Positions 1 to 8,557 of a stretch of 64,000 bases of DNA are shown here, in pieces. Numbering within the stretch: the stretch's first letter is position 1; each line of letters starts with the position of its first letter. Under the pieces are notes generated by a model, which was given only the letters and a program-made list of their open reading frames with translations, made no database searches and had not been told where the DNA came from. The stretch comes from Niabella ginsenosidivorans (GTDB lineage Bacteria > Bacteroidota > Bacteroidia > Chitinophagales > Chitinophagaceae), in contig NZ_CP015772.1 of the NCBI RefSeq assembly GCF_001654455.1, positions 2,728,001 to 2,792,000 of the forward strand. The letters are read 5' to 3'. The position numbers and the translations under genes are program-made.

Positions 1-1137
1 CCCGGCTCTGATCATATGAGCGTTGCTGTGTTTATTCAGATCTATATACCGGATGTGCGCACCAATGATCCTGTTATTGAGCACGCGCTCTGCGCCATTG
101 CCAAACGGCAATACCAGCAATCCCTCACTGCCCGGCTTTACTGATGCAGCCAATTCATTCATTTGCGAATAGCCGGTATTGCCGGTCATATTCTTTATCC
201 ACCGGTTTAAGATGCCTGTTCCGTTCAGGCAAAGCAACACGCCAATCCTTGTACGATCCTTGCTGTGATTTACATGAGCGAAGCCATTGACACGGCTTTG
301 AGCATCGTATGTCAGCTGGTCACTTACACCATAAATAACGCCAGATGTACCCGCCGTTGCAGCTACATCACCGGGCTCAAAAACATTCAGGGAAAGCGCA
401 TTGTTCGGCTGGTCACCGGCCTTGTAGGAAACAGGAATCCCTTCATTCAGCGATAATTCATCAGCTACTGCTTTTGATAAATTTCCATGCGTTGTAAAAA
501 CATCTTTTACTTCAGGAATATGCTCCCTGTCGAACCCGAAATAATCCATTACAGCCCCGGAAAGCGCGTTGCTCTTAAAATCCCAGAAAATACCTTCCGA
601 TAAAGCGGAAGGCGTTGTAGTTACGGTGCCTGTTAAACGTTGCGCTATAAAGTCACCGGGCAGCAGGATCTTATCTGTCTTTTCAAAAACATCCGGCTCC
701 TTTTCTTTTACCCACGCCAGCTTTGCCGCCGTAAAGTTTCCGGGAGCATTTAAAAGGTGCTGTAAGCAATAGGTTGTGCCAAGTGCCTCAAAGGCCCTGG
801 CGCCATAAGGCACCGCCCTGCTATCGCACCAGATGATACTATTGCGCAAAACGCCTCCGTCCTTATCCAGTAATACAAGGCCATGCATCTGATACGATAT
901 GCCGATGGCACCAATATCATTTTTATTGTACCGGCCTGTTTGGTTTACTTTTTTTATCGCCATCTTTACATCCTCCCACCATCGCTCCGGCGATTGTTCC
1001 GCCCAGCCCGGCTGAAGCGAAATAATGTCTCTTTCAGTGTCCGGGTACTGCGCCGTTGCAAGCGTTTGCCGGGTTGCCCCGTCCACAACAGCTACTTTAA
1101 CAGATGAGGTACCCAGATCAATACCTAATAACAGCAT
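1..1137 (-). CDS. xylB: xylulokinase, 3' end beyond window
   Basis: Cytoplasmic kinase that phosphorylates D-xylulose to D-xylulose-5-phosphate with ATP, the second step of xylose use. The first 379 residues are visible; the reading frame runs open off the left edge, so the C-terminal part (about 110-120 residues in this family) is missing. The N-terminus LLGIDLGTSSVKVAVVDG is the FGGY/actin-fold phosphate-binding motif. GISYQMHGLVLLD and WCDSRA are typical xylulokinase substrate-loop motifs, and AGTSGVIYG is the second adenosine-side glycine motif. The ATG at 1135-1137 sits at the usual family start. It lies 71 bp after xylA on the same strand, so the two probably form one xylAB transcript. 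FGGY kinases for other sugars are an alternative, but the motifs and the xylA neighbour favour xylulose. Confidence 0.95.
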   Translation of the reverse strand, partial: MLLLGIDLGTSSVKVAVVDGATRQTLATAQYPDTERDIISLQPGWAEQSPERWWEDVKMAIKKVNQTGRYNKNDIGAIGISYQMHGLVLLDKDGGVLRNSIIWCDSRAVPYGARAFEALGTTYCLQHLLNAPGNFTAAKLAWVKEKEPDVFEKTDKILLPGDFIAQRLTGTVTTTPSALSEGIFWDFKSNALSGAVMDYFGFDREHIPEVKDVFTTHGNLSKAVADELSLNEGIPVSYKAGDQPNNALSLNVFEPGDVAATAGTSGVIYGVSDQLTYDAQSRVNGFAHVNHSKDRTRIGVLLCLNGTGILNRWIKNMTGNTGYSQMNELAASVKPGSEGLLVLPFGNGAERVLNNRIIGAHIRYIDLNKHSNAHMIRAG

Positions 1138-1208
1138 AACCTTATGATTTTTTTAAAACAGCTCCTGGTACTATAAGCTGTCAAACATCTGCCCTGTGGG
1201 CATCGCCT

Positions 1209-2536
1209 CTAAATATACCGGTTGATGATATTTTCCAGGTATTCCTGTTTACCACTTTTACGAGCGGGTTCGCCGGCCTCAATGGCATAAGCACGCAGCG
1301 CTTCAATTGAAAGCTTACCTTCTTCAAATTCTTTTCCTTTTCCCGTATCAAAAGAAGCATACCGTTCCCTGCGGAACTGTTTATAATCCGAATGATTTAA
1401 AACTGCATCTGCTGTAATCAGTGCCCGGGCGAAAGTATCCATGCCTCCTATATGCGCATAAAAGAGATCAACCGGATCTGTAGACGACCGCCGGATCTTG
1501 GCGTCAAAGTTGATGCCTCCGCCCTGTAATCCTCCCGCTTCCAGAAAAACCAGCATCGCTTCCGTCAGTTCGTTCAGGTTATTGGGAAACTGATCAGTAT
1601 CCCAGCCATTCTGATAGTCGCCACGGTTGGCGTCTAACGATCCCAGTGCATTATTATCTGCAGCCACCTGCAATTCATGCTGAAACGTATGCCCTGCAAG
1701 GGTGGCATGATTTACTTCGATATTCACTTTAAAGTCGCCCAGCAAATCCCACCGGCGCAAAAAACCGATCACCGTTTCGGTATCGTAATCGTACTGATGC
1801 TTGGTAGGCTCCATAGGCTTGGGCTCTATCAGGAAGGTACCTTTAAAACCATTTTTACGTGCATAATCTTTGGCAGTATGAAGGAAACGCGCAAAATGTT
1901 CTTTTTCACGGTTCATATCGGTATTCAGCAACGTCATATAGCCCTCTCTTCCGCCCCAGAACACATACCCGTCCCCCCCAGTTCAATTGTTGCATCAATA
2001 GCAGCTTTTACCTGGGCCGCAGCATGTGCCAGCACATGAAAATCGGGGTTGGTAGCCGCTCCGTTCATATACCTTGGACTGGAAAAAACATTGGCAGTGC
2101 CCCACAATAACTTAACACCACTTTCTTTCTGCTTTTGTTTGGCATATGCCACCAGGGCCTGCAGGCGCTTTTCATTTTCCTGTACGTCTGTTCCATAATC
2201 TACCAGATCCACATCATGAAAGCAATAAAAAGGGAGGCTCATTTTGGTTATAAATTCAAAAGCTGCATCCATTTTGTCCTTAGCGCGCTGTATAGCATCG
2301 GGATTGCTGTTCCATTCAAAAATATGCGTTCCCGGGCCAAAAGGATCATTACCGTCATTACAGAAGGAATGCCAGTAAGCGCAGGCAAAACGCAGGTGCT
2401 CTTTCAGCGTTTTACCCGCTACCACCCTGTTCTCATCATACCAGTGAAAAGCAAGCGGGTTATTACTTTCGGGCCCTTCGTATTTTACCTGAGGGATACC
2501 TTTAAAATATTCTTTATTACCTAAAAGAACGTTCAT
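1209..2536 (-). pseudogene. xylA: xylose isomerase with a single-base frameshift
   Basis: Xylose isomerase converts D-xylose to D-xylulose. The family signatures are present but fall in two reading frames. Frame 1 runs from ATG 2536 to about 1974 and holds the catalytic-His motif FHDVDL. Frame 2 runs from about 1972 to 1209 and holds [16 protein letters not shown] and the metal-ligand stretch [13 protein letters not shown]. The break falls in a run of seven G (minus strand; C at 1973-1979). One extra G would restore [12 protein letters not shown] and give a full-length protein of about 442 residues, normal for class II isomerases. Everything outside the break is well conserved, so a homopolymer sequencing error is at least as likely as a true knockout. 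It precedes xylB in the same direction. Confidence 0.93.
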
Positions 2537-2666
2537 AGTTTAATTGATTTTATATATTTTTTAAAAGTAAAATTAAAATGCCGGTTTAAGCAATCCATAA
2601 CAAGCTTTCGCTAATCAATAAAATATTCATTATACCGTTAAAATATCTGCAATAATATAAAAAAAA

Positions 2667-2680
2667 TGTAACCGATTTCA
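2667..2680. promoter_or_regulatory. LacI-type operator-like site upstream of xylA
   Basis: TGTAACCGATTTCA is an imperfect palindrome centred on CG: the right half matches the expected complement of TGTAACCG at 6 of 8 positions. It has the shape of LacI-family operators. It lies 130 bp upstream of xylA in AT-rich sequence. A related half-site in opposite orientation follows at 2779-2790. Regulator and function are inferred. Confidence 0.35.
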
Positions 2681-2778
2681 TAAATAGTCTTATTTTTTTA
2701 TTTTTTTGGTGTATAAATTTTATTAAAATTCCTTTTTATAAGATAAAAAACCATATAAAATCTGTCGCTTTATTTTTA

Positions 2779-2790
2779 AAAACGATTACA
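2779..2790. promoter_or_regulatory. second operator-like half-site, inverted
   Basis: AAAACGATTACA read on the minus strand gives TGTAATCGTTTT, which matches the left half of the site at 2667-2680 (TGTAAyCGwTT). The pair frames the divergent gap between xylA and the GH43 remnant. This could be a second half-site for the same LacI-type repressor; one half only, so weak. Confidence 0.25.
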
Positions 2791-2902
2791 TTTCATAAGG
2801 CATCCACTTAAACGAATAAAACTTTCTGTTGCATTCAATACAGAAAAAATGGATTATAATAGCAAATAAATTATTTAAAAATTCTACCAATTGAGTTAAT
2901 CA

Positions 2903-3084
2903 TGGTTCTCCTATAAAGGTACCAATGCGCTTCATGATGAAAATCCTTTACAATCAGATGAATTCTATTCACCGATCCTGCAGGGTTGTTACCCTGATCC
3001 GGGCATTACCCGAAAGGAAATGATTATTTCCTGGTAAACGCTTCCTGCTCCCGGGGTGTTCCCATTTTTCATTCAACAGACCTT
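2903..3084 (+). pseudogene. GH43 beta-xylosidase N-terminal remnant
   Basis: Translated fragments match the start of GH43 beta-xylosidases. One frame gives EFYSPILQGCYPDPGITRK, where the Asp of YPDPG is the usual catalytic base. After a one-base slip near 3013-3018 (an AAAGGAAA run) the next frame gives GNDYFLVNASC and then GVPIFHSTDL. No start codon survives: a TAA lies just before the first readable codon. Nothing recognisable as GH43 follows 3084. The piece covers only about 60 residues of a family that is 300-550 long. It sits divergently from xylA, so an intact ancestor would have supplied xylose to XylAB. Identified from remembered motifs, not an alignment. Confidence 0.6.
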
Positions 3085-3164
3085 GCATATGATAGACTGA
3101 GTGAGGCGTTCAAATATGTATTCGGGATCACAAAGAAAACCAAGATGATTACCTGCCAATTCTG

Positions 3165-3353
3165 GCCCAGGCCGGTGCTCAGGCGGGGCGTATGCTTAAA
3201 GGCTACATTGGCACCCAGGTCCAGCAATGCCTGGCGCAGACCGTCTGGAGTGGCGCGGATGGTCTGGAAGTTGTACTGTACTTCCAGCCTTTGCCAGAAA
3301 GAATTGCCGCGCTCGGGGTTCTTTTTGAAGGAAGGCTTTTCTATATATATTTT
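3165..3353 (-). pseudogene. decayed gene fragment, barrel-like C-terminal style
   Basis: The minus strand carries an open frame of about 65 codons with no start; a TGA lies immediately upstream. It reads KPSFKKNPERGNSFWQRLEV, then YNFQTIRATPDG and later LDLGANVAFKHTPRLSTGLG. Composition and alternating pattern look like real protein and recall the last strands of Bacteroidota outer-membrane or Rhs-locus surface proteins. I cannot name the family. The overlapping plus-strand frames look less protein-like. It lies between the GH43 remnant and the broken response regulator, so 2.9-3.7 kb is best read as a graveyard of gene pieces. Confidence 0.4.
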
Positions 3354-3427
3354 TCAGCTGGAAGAGGATGGCAACACAGGCTATGCTGATGTGTTTATAA
3401 ATTGCAAAGCGACGGTGAGTAAACTAC

Positions 3428-3703
3428 TTAATAGTCAAGACAAATATTTCTTCGGTTTATACCCGGATATTGCTTTCCAAGTCGAAATATTACTTCATAA
3501 CGGCTCATTCCCTGCAACTGAATATTCAATATTATTATATTTGGCTGCTCTCTGATAGTCAGGAACATTAGTTTCTTAAATAATTGCCCTCCCCTTTCCA
3601 CATGAAAGACAATCTCAAACCCGCCCTGCCCGGCGAGTACTTTTTCGATTCCTTCCGATACAAAGGGGCGATCATCTACTATTGCTATCCTGGTTGGCTC
3701 CAT
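3428..3703 (-). pseudogene. truncated response-regulator receiver domain
   Basis: Starting at MEPTRIAIVDDRPFVSEGIE the protein follows a NarL/LuxR-type receiver domain: the acidic pair DD is present, followed by the helix and later PNIIILNIQLQGMSRYE. At the phosphorylation site the usual ILDI reads ILNI, so the acceptor Asp is Asn. The frame ends after KQYPGINRRNICLDY, before the conserved Thr and Lys and before any DNA-binding domain. It is about 91 residues against roughly 210 for an intact regulator. I infer a dead fragment. The upstream Met (3730) is possible but less like the family start. Confidence 0.6.
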
Positions 3704-4281
3704 GCTCTTAATACTGAAAAATCTACTCAAAGTGTTTGCTTCACAAAATTATAACGTCGACCTTCTACCAAGTACCGTTGAAAGACGGTTTTTAATTATT
3801 GTACGATTGGTGACGAGTTATTAATACCAAATTTTGATTAAAAAAAAATTATTTTTTTTCTATTTAATTCATTAAATTGCATATAGAGTTTTTTAATATA
3901 ATTATACTGCTTTCTAAACAAAACCTTTAAAACAACAACCTAATACCATGGAAAAGTTAGACTGCTTAGGGCCGACAAGCACATCTTGTTTTAGCTTTTA
4001 TGCCAATAAAGATCTACTATTAGTCTTGGACCTCATCGAAATAGAACGGATAGAGAGCTTGCACAAATCAAAGACGAAACTGCAAGCCATAGATTAACAT
4101 CACCGAGCTTCTCTAGTAATCGGAATTTCAAAATCGCATCAAGTTTAGACGAAGGGACAATCTCGTCTTTATCAACGTTGTAATTCAAATGTGACAACGC
4201 TGGTATGTGATTGATATGAAATCTATGTTTATCCCTTACTCTATCGCAATTAATCAATAACAAACCATCATCATAATACGT
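3704..4281. other. AT-rich gap upstream of the Rhs locus
   Basis: No convincing gene. The stretch 3830-3940 is extremely AT-rich and could hold the promoter of the Rhs genes. A 49-codon plus-strand frame (ATG 3948, stop ending 4097; begins MEKLDCLGPTSTSC) and a 76-codon minus-strand frame (4033-4263) both exist. Neither resembles a family I know, and they overlap each other. Confidence 0.4.
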
Positions 4282-7200
4282 ATGTGCAACTACCTAACTA
4301 AGCTGGGCATTCAGCTTCTAATATTGTTTTCCCTAACCATTTCTTTAAATGCGCAAATAAACCAAGTCAGTAGTAGCCCTGCTTCTGCATCTTCAGATGT
4401 CGCATTAAATAAAACAACAATTCAAGTAGACAACGATCCGTTTAATGGGAAAGTAAACATATCCTGTCCTTTATTTAACTATACCTTTGAGGGAATTCTG
4501 TTTCCTGTTTCTCTTAATTATGTAAACTCAAACGGTGTAAAACCAGATCAGTTGCCCAGTTGGGTCGGGAATGGTTGGGACCTGGAAACAGGCGCCGGTT
4601 ATGTCCACAGGATTGTAAGAAGTAAGCCCGATGAAATACGTGATTTTAGCACAAAGATTGAGCGAACTACTATATATACTAATGGAGTACCATCTACTAC
4701 GGTAACAAAGGAAACAATAGCTAACACAACAGATTTTTCCTATTTCACGAATAAATCACTACTTCAAAATACGCAATGGAGCTCCAGTGCATTTGCAATG
4801 TCAAACAGAGGTAACACCACTTCAAACGCACCATATCCACTCTCCGCTAGTCCTGACTATACACTATTCGGCTATAATCTCTATCCATTTAAAGATCTGG
4901 CACCTGATGAATTTACATTCTCGGTTGGTAGTATTTCCGGAAAGTTTTATCTGGATCATAATAATAAATGGATAGTCGTTTCTAATGATGGAAAATTATA
5001 CGATATCAAAGTAAACACGGGTCCACAAACAGTAGTAGACTATACACTTTCTCCTCCTTTCAATTTCAGATACCTTTACACAATTCCGTTAATTATAAAA
5101 AACTTCATTATCACTTCAACCGATGGAATAGAATATATTTTTGGAAATGAAAATATTAACGCTCCCTGGAATCAGCAATATCTTGAATATTCGCGAAGCT
5201 CTCTCTTAATGAACTCTATGGATGTTCCGACACCCAAGTATAGCGGAAGCGTCAAACCTGGTTATCTTGACATTGTCCCAAACGCCTGGCACATAACCAG
5301 GATCACTAACAAAAAAACAGGGTCTCAAATATTATTCAATTACAACCGGTTGAATCCAGAAATCTATACAAGCGCCAACGCGTGGAGTCCAATGCTATGG
5401 AATAACGGAAGTACATCAGCTATAATCTATCAACCATTACAAATTTTTCCTTCCAGCGATGCAAACAGTCCAGACTACTACAGTTTTTCTGCGGTAACTG
5501 GGATATGGAACAGAAAATGGACACTTGGGAGTATAATATTTCCGAACGGCGTTAGTGTTAAATTCAATACGAGCGAATCTGCTCAATTGTCGGCTGGCCA
5601 GCGTTGGAACTTTGGAGCTTATGATGAGATTAAAAATTGGCTGGAAACTAATGTGTTGATAAAACTGGATAGCATTCAATATTTTGATGGTGCCGATCTC
5701 ACCAAGCAATTTGACTTTACTTATCAATTAAGTCCAAGTAGCCGTCTTCAGTTATTAAAAGTAACTCAAAAACGTTATGGCCAAGCACAAACACTTGACA
5801 GCTTTTCATATAATAACACAATACCTCTCCCCGGCTATGGGAGCAGGAAAACAGATCATTGGGGTTATTATAACAATAAAGATTTCTTCTCGTCGGTTGC
5901 CGAACCCTACAATATGACTAAAATGCAGCAATATACTACGTTTAAGGCCCCTGACACGTCGTATGTCAAGGCAGAATTACTCAACAAGGTATTTTATCCT
6001 TTTGGCGGGTATTCCGAATTTGAGTATGAACCGCATACCTATTCCAAATATAACGACTTAAGTGGTCATATTTTGAGTACCGTCAACACAATAGCTGGCG
6101 GAGTGCGTATAAGAAATATAAAATATTATCCTGCGGCCAATCAGTTAGCGACCAATACGAGCTTCGATTATACTGTGCCCGGAAGTCCTACAACGTCTAG
6201 CGGGGTTCTGGGAATAGGAATCCCTCAGTACATAATTCCAGAAACTAATGATTATTCCAAATTTCTGGCTAATGGATTCAGTCCGGTAAATTATAACGGA
6301 AATAATGTCACCTACACCAATGTGGCCGTGAAAAGAGAAGGTGCTGGAAAAATCCAATACACTTACACGAATTATGACAATGGGTTTATGGATGGCAGAC
6401 CAACTGCCAACACGATAAGTTTATATACTACTAATCTATTAGGAACTATCTATTCAAATAAGGCATTCAAGCGAGGGAGGCCAACGATAGTCAGCACTTA
6501 TGCAAATAATGGAACGTTATTAAGGGAGAGCAAATTTAAATACGAACATGACTTCGGAGAAAGCGGTAAAAATCAAATAAGGTCGGTCTATTACGATCAG
6601 TATGCTCCTACAACTTATGCATCTGTTACCGACACCGTTTATCAGGATTGGTTACGAGAGGAAGAAACTAATGAGCTTTATTCAGGTGCAAGCGTAACGA
6701 AGCGCACAACATATACTTATGATACATGTGGAAATATCAAGGAAACCGTACAACCGGACGGAAAAGGGGTTTATATAAAAACCAAGTATAAGTATTGCTA
6801 TGAGTATGCTACAGGCACTGACGACATTTCTCTAGGCGTTGCCTACCAAAACCAATTGGGACTAAAAAACAGTATTGTAGAAAAAATTGTTATCAGGCAA
6901 AATGAAAATGCCACTGTAGCGAATGTAATAGATGCTACTTTGTATGTATATAATAAAAGTTCCGCCTGGAAAAAGCAGGAGTACAAACTTAACACTTTGC
7001 AGCCGATAGCTATAGCCTCGTTCCAGGAGTCTAAGATACAAAGCGGTACATTCTCCAAGGATGCCCACTATAGTTCGTTGCCGGAAATTGAATATTCAAG
7101 ATATAATGCCTATGGCGACCTTTTAGAGTCATATCGAAAAGACAAAAAGCCTGTCAATTATATATGGGGTTATGATAACCAATACCAAGTAGCAAAAATT

Positions 7201-8490
7201 ATCAATGCGAAAAGCTATGACCCAGTATATACTATTCAAGAACAATATAAAACAGTTTCAATTCCTTCGAATCCAAGTTACACCTTTACAAGTACAGGAG
7301 GCACTATGACACTTAAACTTCTGATAAGCGTAGGGTATATGTATAAATTACAATACACGTTGTATGGCCCATCATCAAAGGGTGGAGTATTATGTGCATC
7401 AGGTACCAATACTACCTGTACGTCCCCACAAACGGAAACTTTCACAAATATGCAACCAGGAACTTATACATTGGTAATTTCTGATTATGAATCTATGGGA
7501 ATACCAAGTAAAGAACTTTCGATAACCTACTCTGGATGGGCAATAAGCGTTCCTGAAAAACGGGAATTCTTTTATGAGGGCTTTGAGGAGATCGGCAACG
7601 CGTCAGGTACACCATTTGCGGGAAAAAAATATTATACTGGAGGTTATACGGTTCCATATGAGAAGATTTCAAACGAAGTTTACGTAATTGATTATAGATA
7701 CCTGGAGAATGGTGTCTGGAAGCTCAAAACACTGTCATTTGCAAACAATATGACACTTCCAGAAAATATCATCGATGAAGTTCGGGTATATCCCAAGAAA
7801 GCAGAAATGTGGACTTATACCTATGATCCGATGGTTGGCATGACTTCTGAAACAGATCCAGCCGGAAATATAGCAATCTATGATTATGATGCATTTGGGC
7901 GTCTAAGCACCGTAAAAGATGAAAAAGGAAATATTCTAAAAAAAATCTGCTATAACTACGCCGGTCAACGTGTTGATTGTTTTGCCGGAACTTCGTTAGA
8001 TCAGACACCTCAGTGGGCTCCAGACGGGAATTTACGTTGCGTCACGGACGCCGGAGGTGACAATACCGGAAATCAAGAGCGAGAGGAAAAAGATATTAAT
8101 ACCAATAGCCAGACCTATAATCAAACTAGGTGGGTGGACAATGGTCAAGATCTCGCCGCTTGTCCTTTGCCTATACCTACGGTGAGAGTGATTTTAAAGA
8201 AAACATCATCTGGAGCTGCCGATGGCATATTAGTGAATAAAGCTACGAATCAAAGCTTCAGCATTTCTCCCATTAGTTCCGCAGCAGCGAGTACTTCAAA
8301 TGGATATATTATTTATAATGTTCCACTGGGAACATATACTTTGAGTGTCTCTCCTATTATCAGCTCGCTGCCTCCTGGAAAAAGCTTTAGGTTCAATGTC
8401 AATGGTACCAACTGGACTACAAATAACCCGTTCAGCACTGATGTATCAATTCAAAGCGATTTTACTATTACTATGTCTCTCATACCGTAA
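4282..8490 (+). CDS. secreted Rhs/YD-repeat family protein, first of a pair
   Basis: A large secreted protein of 1402 residues. It begins with a signal peptide (hydrophobic LLILFSLTISLNA, cleavage expected before QINQ). A long beta-rich body follows, with SpvB/Rhs-like phrases such as LPSWVGNGWDLETGAG. YD-type repeats appear late (IYDYDAFGRLSTVKDEKGN, about residues 1196-1220). Around residues 1240-1295 a short Cys/Trp domain includes NQERE and TYNQTRWVDNG, resembling the DUF5977-like segments in Bacteroidota Rhs partners. The last 105 residues form a separate beta-rich tail. No RHS core box and no T9SS tail are seen. It lies 67 bp before the second Rhs gene on the same strand, so the two likely form one operon. 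Together they look like one Rhs machine split in two. Target and export route are unknown. Confidence 0.85.
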   Translation: MCNYLTKLGIQLLILFSLTISLNAQINQVSSSPASASSDVALNKTTIQVDNDPFNGKVNISCPLFNYTFEGILFPVSLNYVNSNGVKPDQLPSWVGNGWDLETGAGYVHRIVRSKPDEIRDFSTKIERTTIYTNGVPSTTVTKETIANTTDFSYFTNKSLLQNTQWSSSAFAMSNRGNTTSNAPYPLSASPDYTLFGYNLYPFKDLAPDEFTFSVGSISGKFYLDHNNKWIVVSNDGKLYDIKVNTGPQTVVDYTLSPPFNFRYLYTIPLIIKNFIITSTDGIEYIFGNENINAPWNQQYLEYSRSSLLMNSMDVPTPKYSGSVKPGYLDIVPNAWHITRITNKKTGSQILFNYNRLNPEIYTSANAWSPMLWNNGSTSAIIYQPLQIFPSSDANSPDYYSFSAVTGIWNRKWTLGSIIFPNGVSVKFNTSESAQLSAGQRWNFGAYDEIKNWLETNVLIKLDSIQYFDGADLTKQFDFTYQLSPSSRLQLLKVTQKRYGQAQTLDSFSYNNTIPLPGYGSRKTDHWGYYNNKDFFSSVAEPYNMTKMQQYTTFKAPDTSYVKAELLNKVFYPFGGYSEFEYEPHTYSKYNDLSGHILSTVNTIAGGVRIRNIKYYPAANQLATNTSFDYTVPGSPTTSSGVLGIGIPQYIIPETNDYSKFLANGFSPVNYNGNNVTYTNVAVKREGAGKIQYTYTNYDNGFMDGRPTANTISLYTTNLLGTIYSNKAFKRGRPTIVSTYANNGTLLRESKFKYEHDFGESGKNQIRSVYYDQYAPTTYASVTDTVYQDWLREEETNELYSGASVTKRTTYTYDTCGNIKETVQPDGKGVYIKTKYKYCYEYATGTDDISLGVAYQNQLGLKNSIVEKIVIRQNENATVANVIDATLYVYNKSSAWKKQEYKLNTLQPIAIASFQESKIQSGTFSKDAHYSSLPEIEYSRYNAYGDLLESYRKDKKPVNYIWGYDNQYQVAKIINAKSYDPVYTIQEQYKTVSIPSNPSYTFTSTGGTMTLKLLISVGYMYKLQYTLYGPSSKGGVLCASGTNTTCTSPQTETFTNMQPGTYTLVISDYESMGIPSKELSITYSGWAISVPEKREFFYEGFEEIGNASGTPFAGKKYYTGGYTVPYEKISNEVYVIDYRYLENGVWKLKTLSFANNMTLPENIIDEVRVYPKKAEMWTYTYDPMVGMTSETDPAGNIAIYDYDAFGRLSTVKDEKGNILKKICYNYAGQRVDCFAGTSLDQTPQWAPDGNLRCVTDAGGDNTGNQEREEKDINTNSQTYNQTRWVDNGQDLAACPLPIPTVRVILKKTSSGAADGILVNKATNQSFSISPISSAAASTSNGYIIYNVPLGTYTLSVSPIISSLPPGKSFRFNVNGTNWTTNNPFSTDVSIQSDFTITMSLIP

Positions 8491-8557
8491 AAACCCCGGA
8501 TATAGATTGAATGGTATTCGAGCTTAAAAATATACGACAATCAACAACATTAATGTT

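Noticed and set aside
3145-3555. 136-codon plus-strand frame
   Set aside because: It mixes the tail of the GH43 remnant frame with the antisense of two minus-strand fragments; the minus-strand readings look more like real protein.
4033-4263. 76-codon minus-strand frame before the Rhs genes
   Set aside because: Overlaps a competing plus-strand frame, has no recognisable motif and lies in an AT-rich promoter-like gap.
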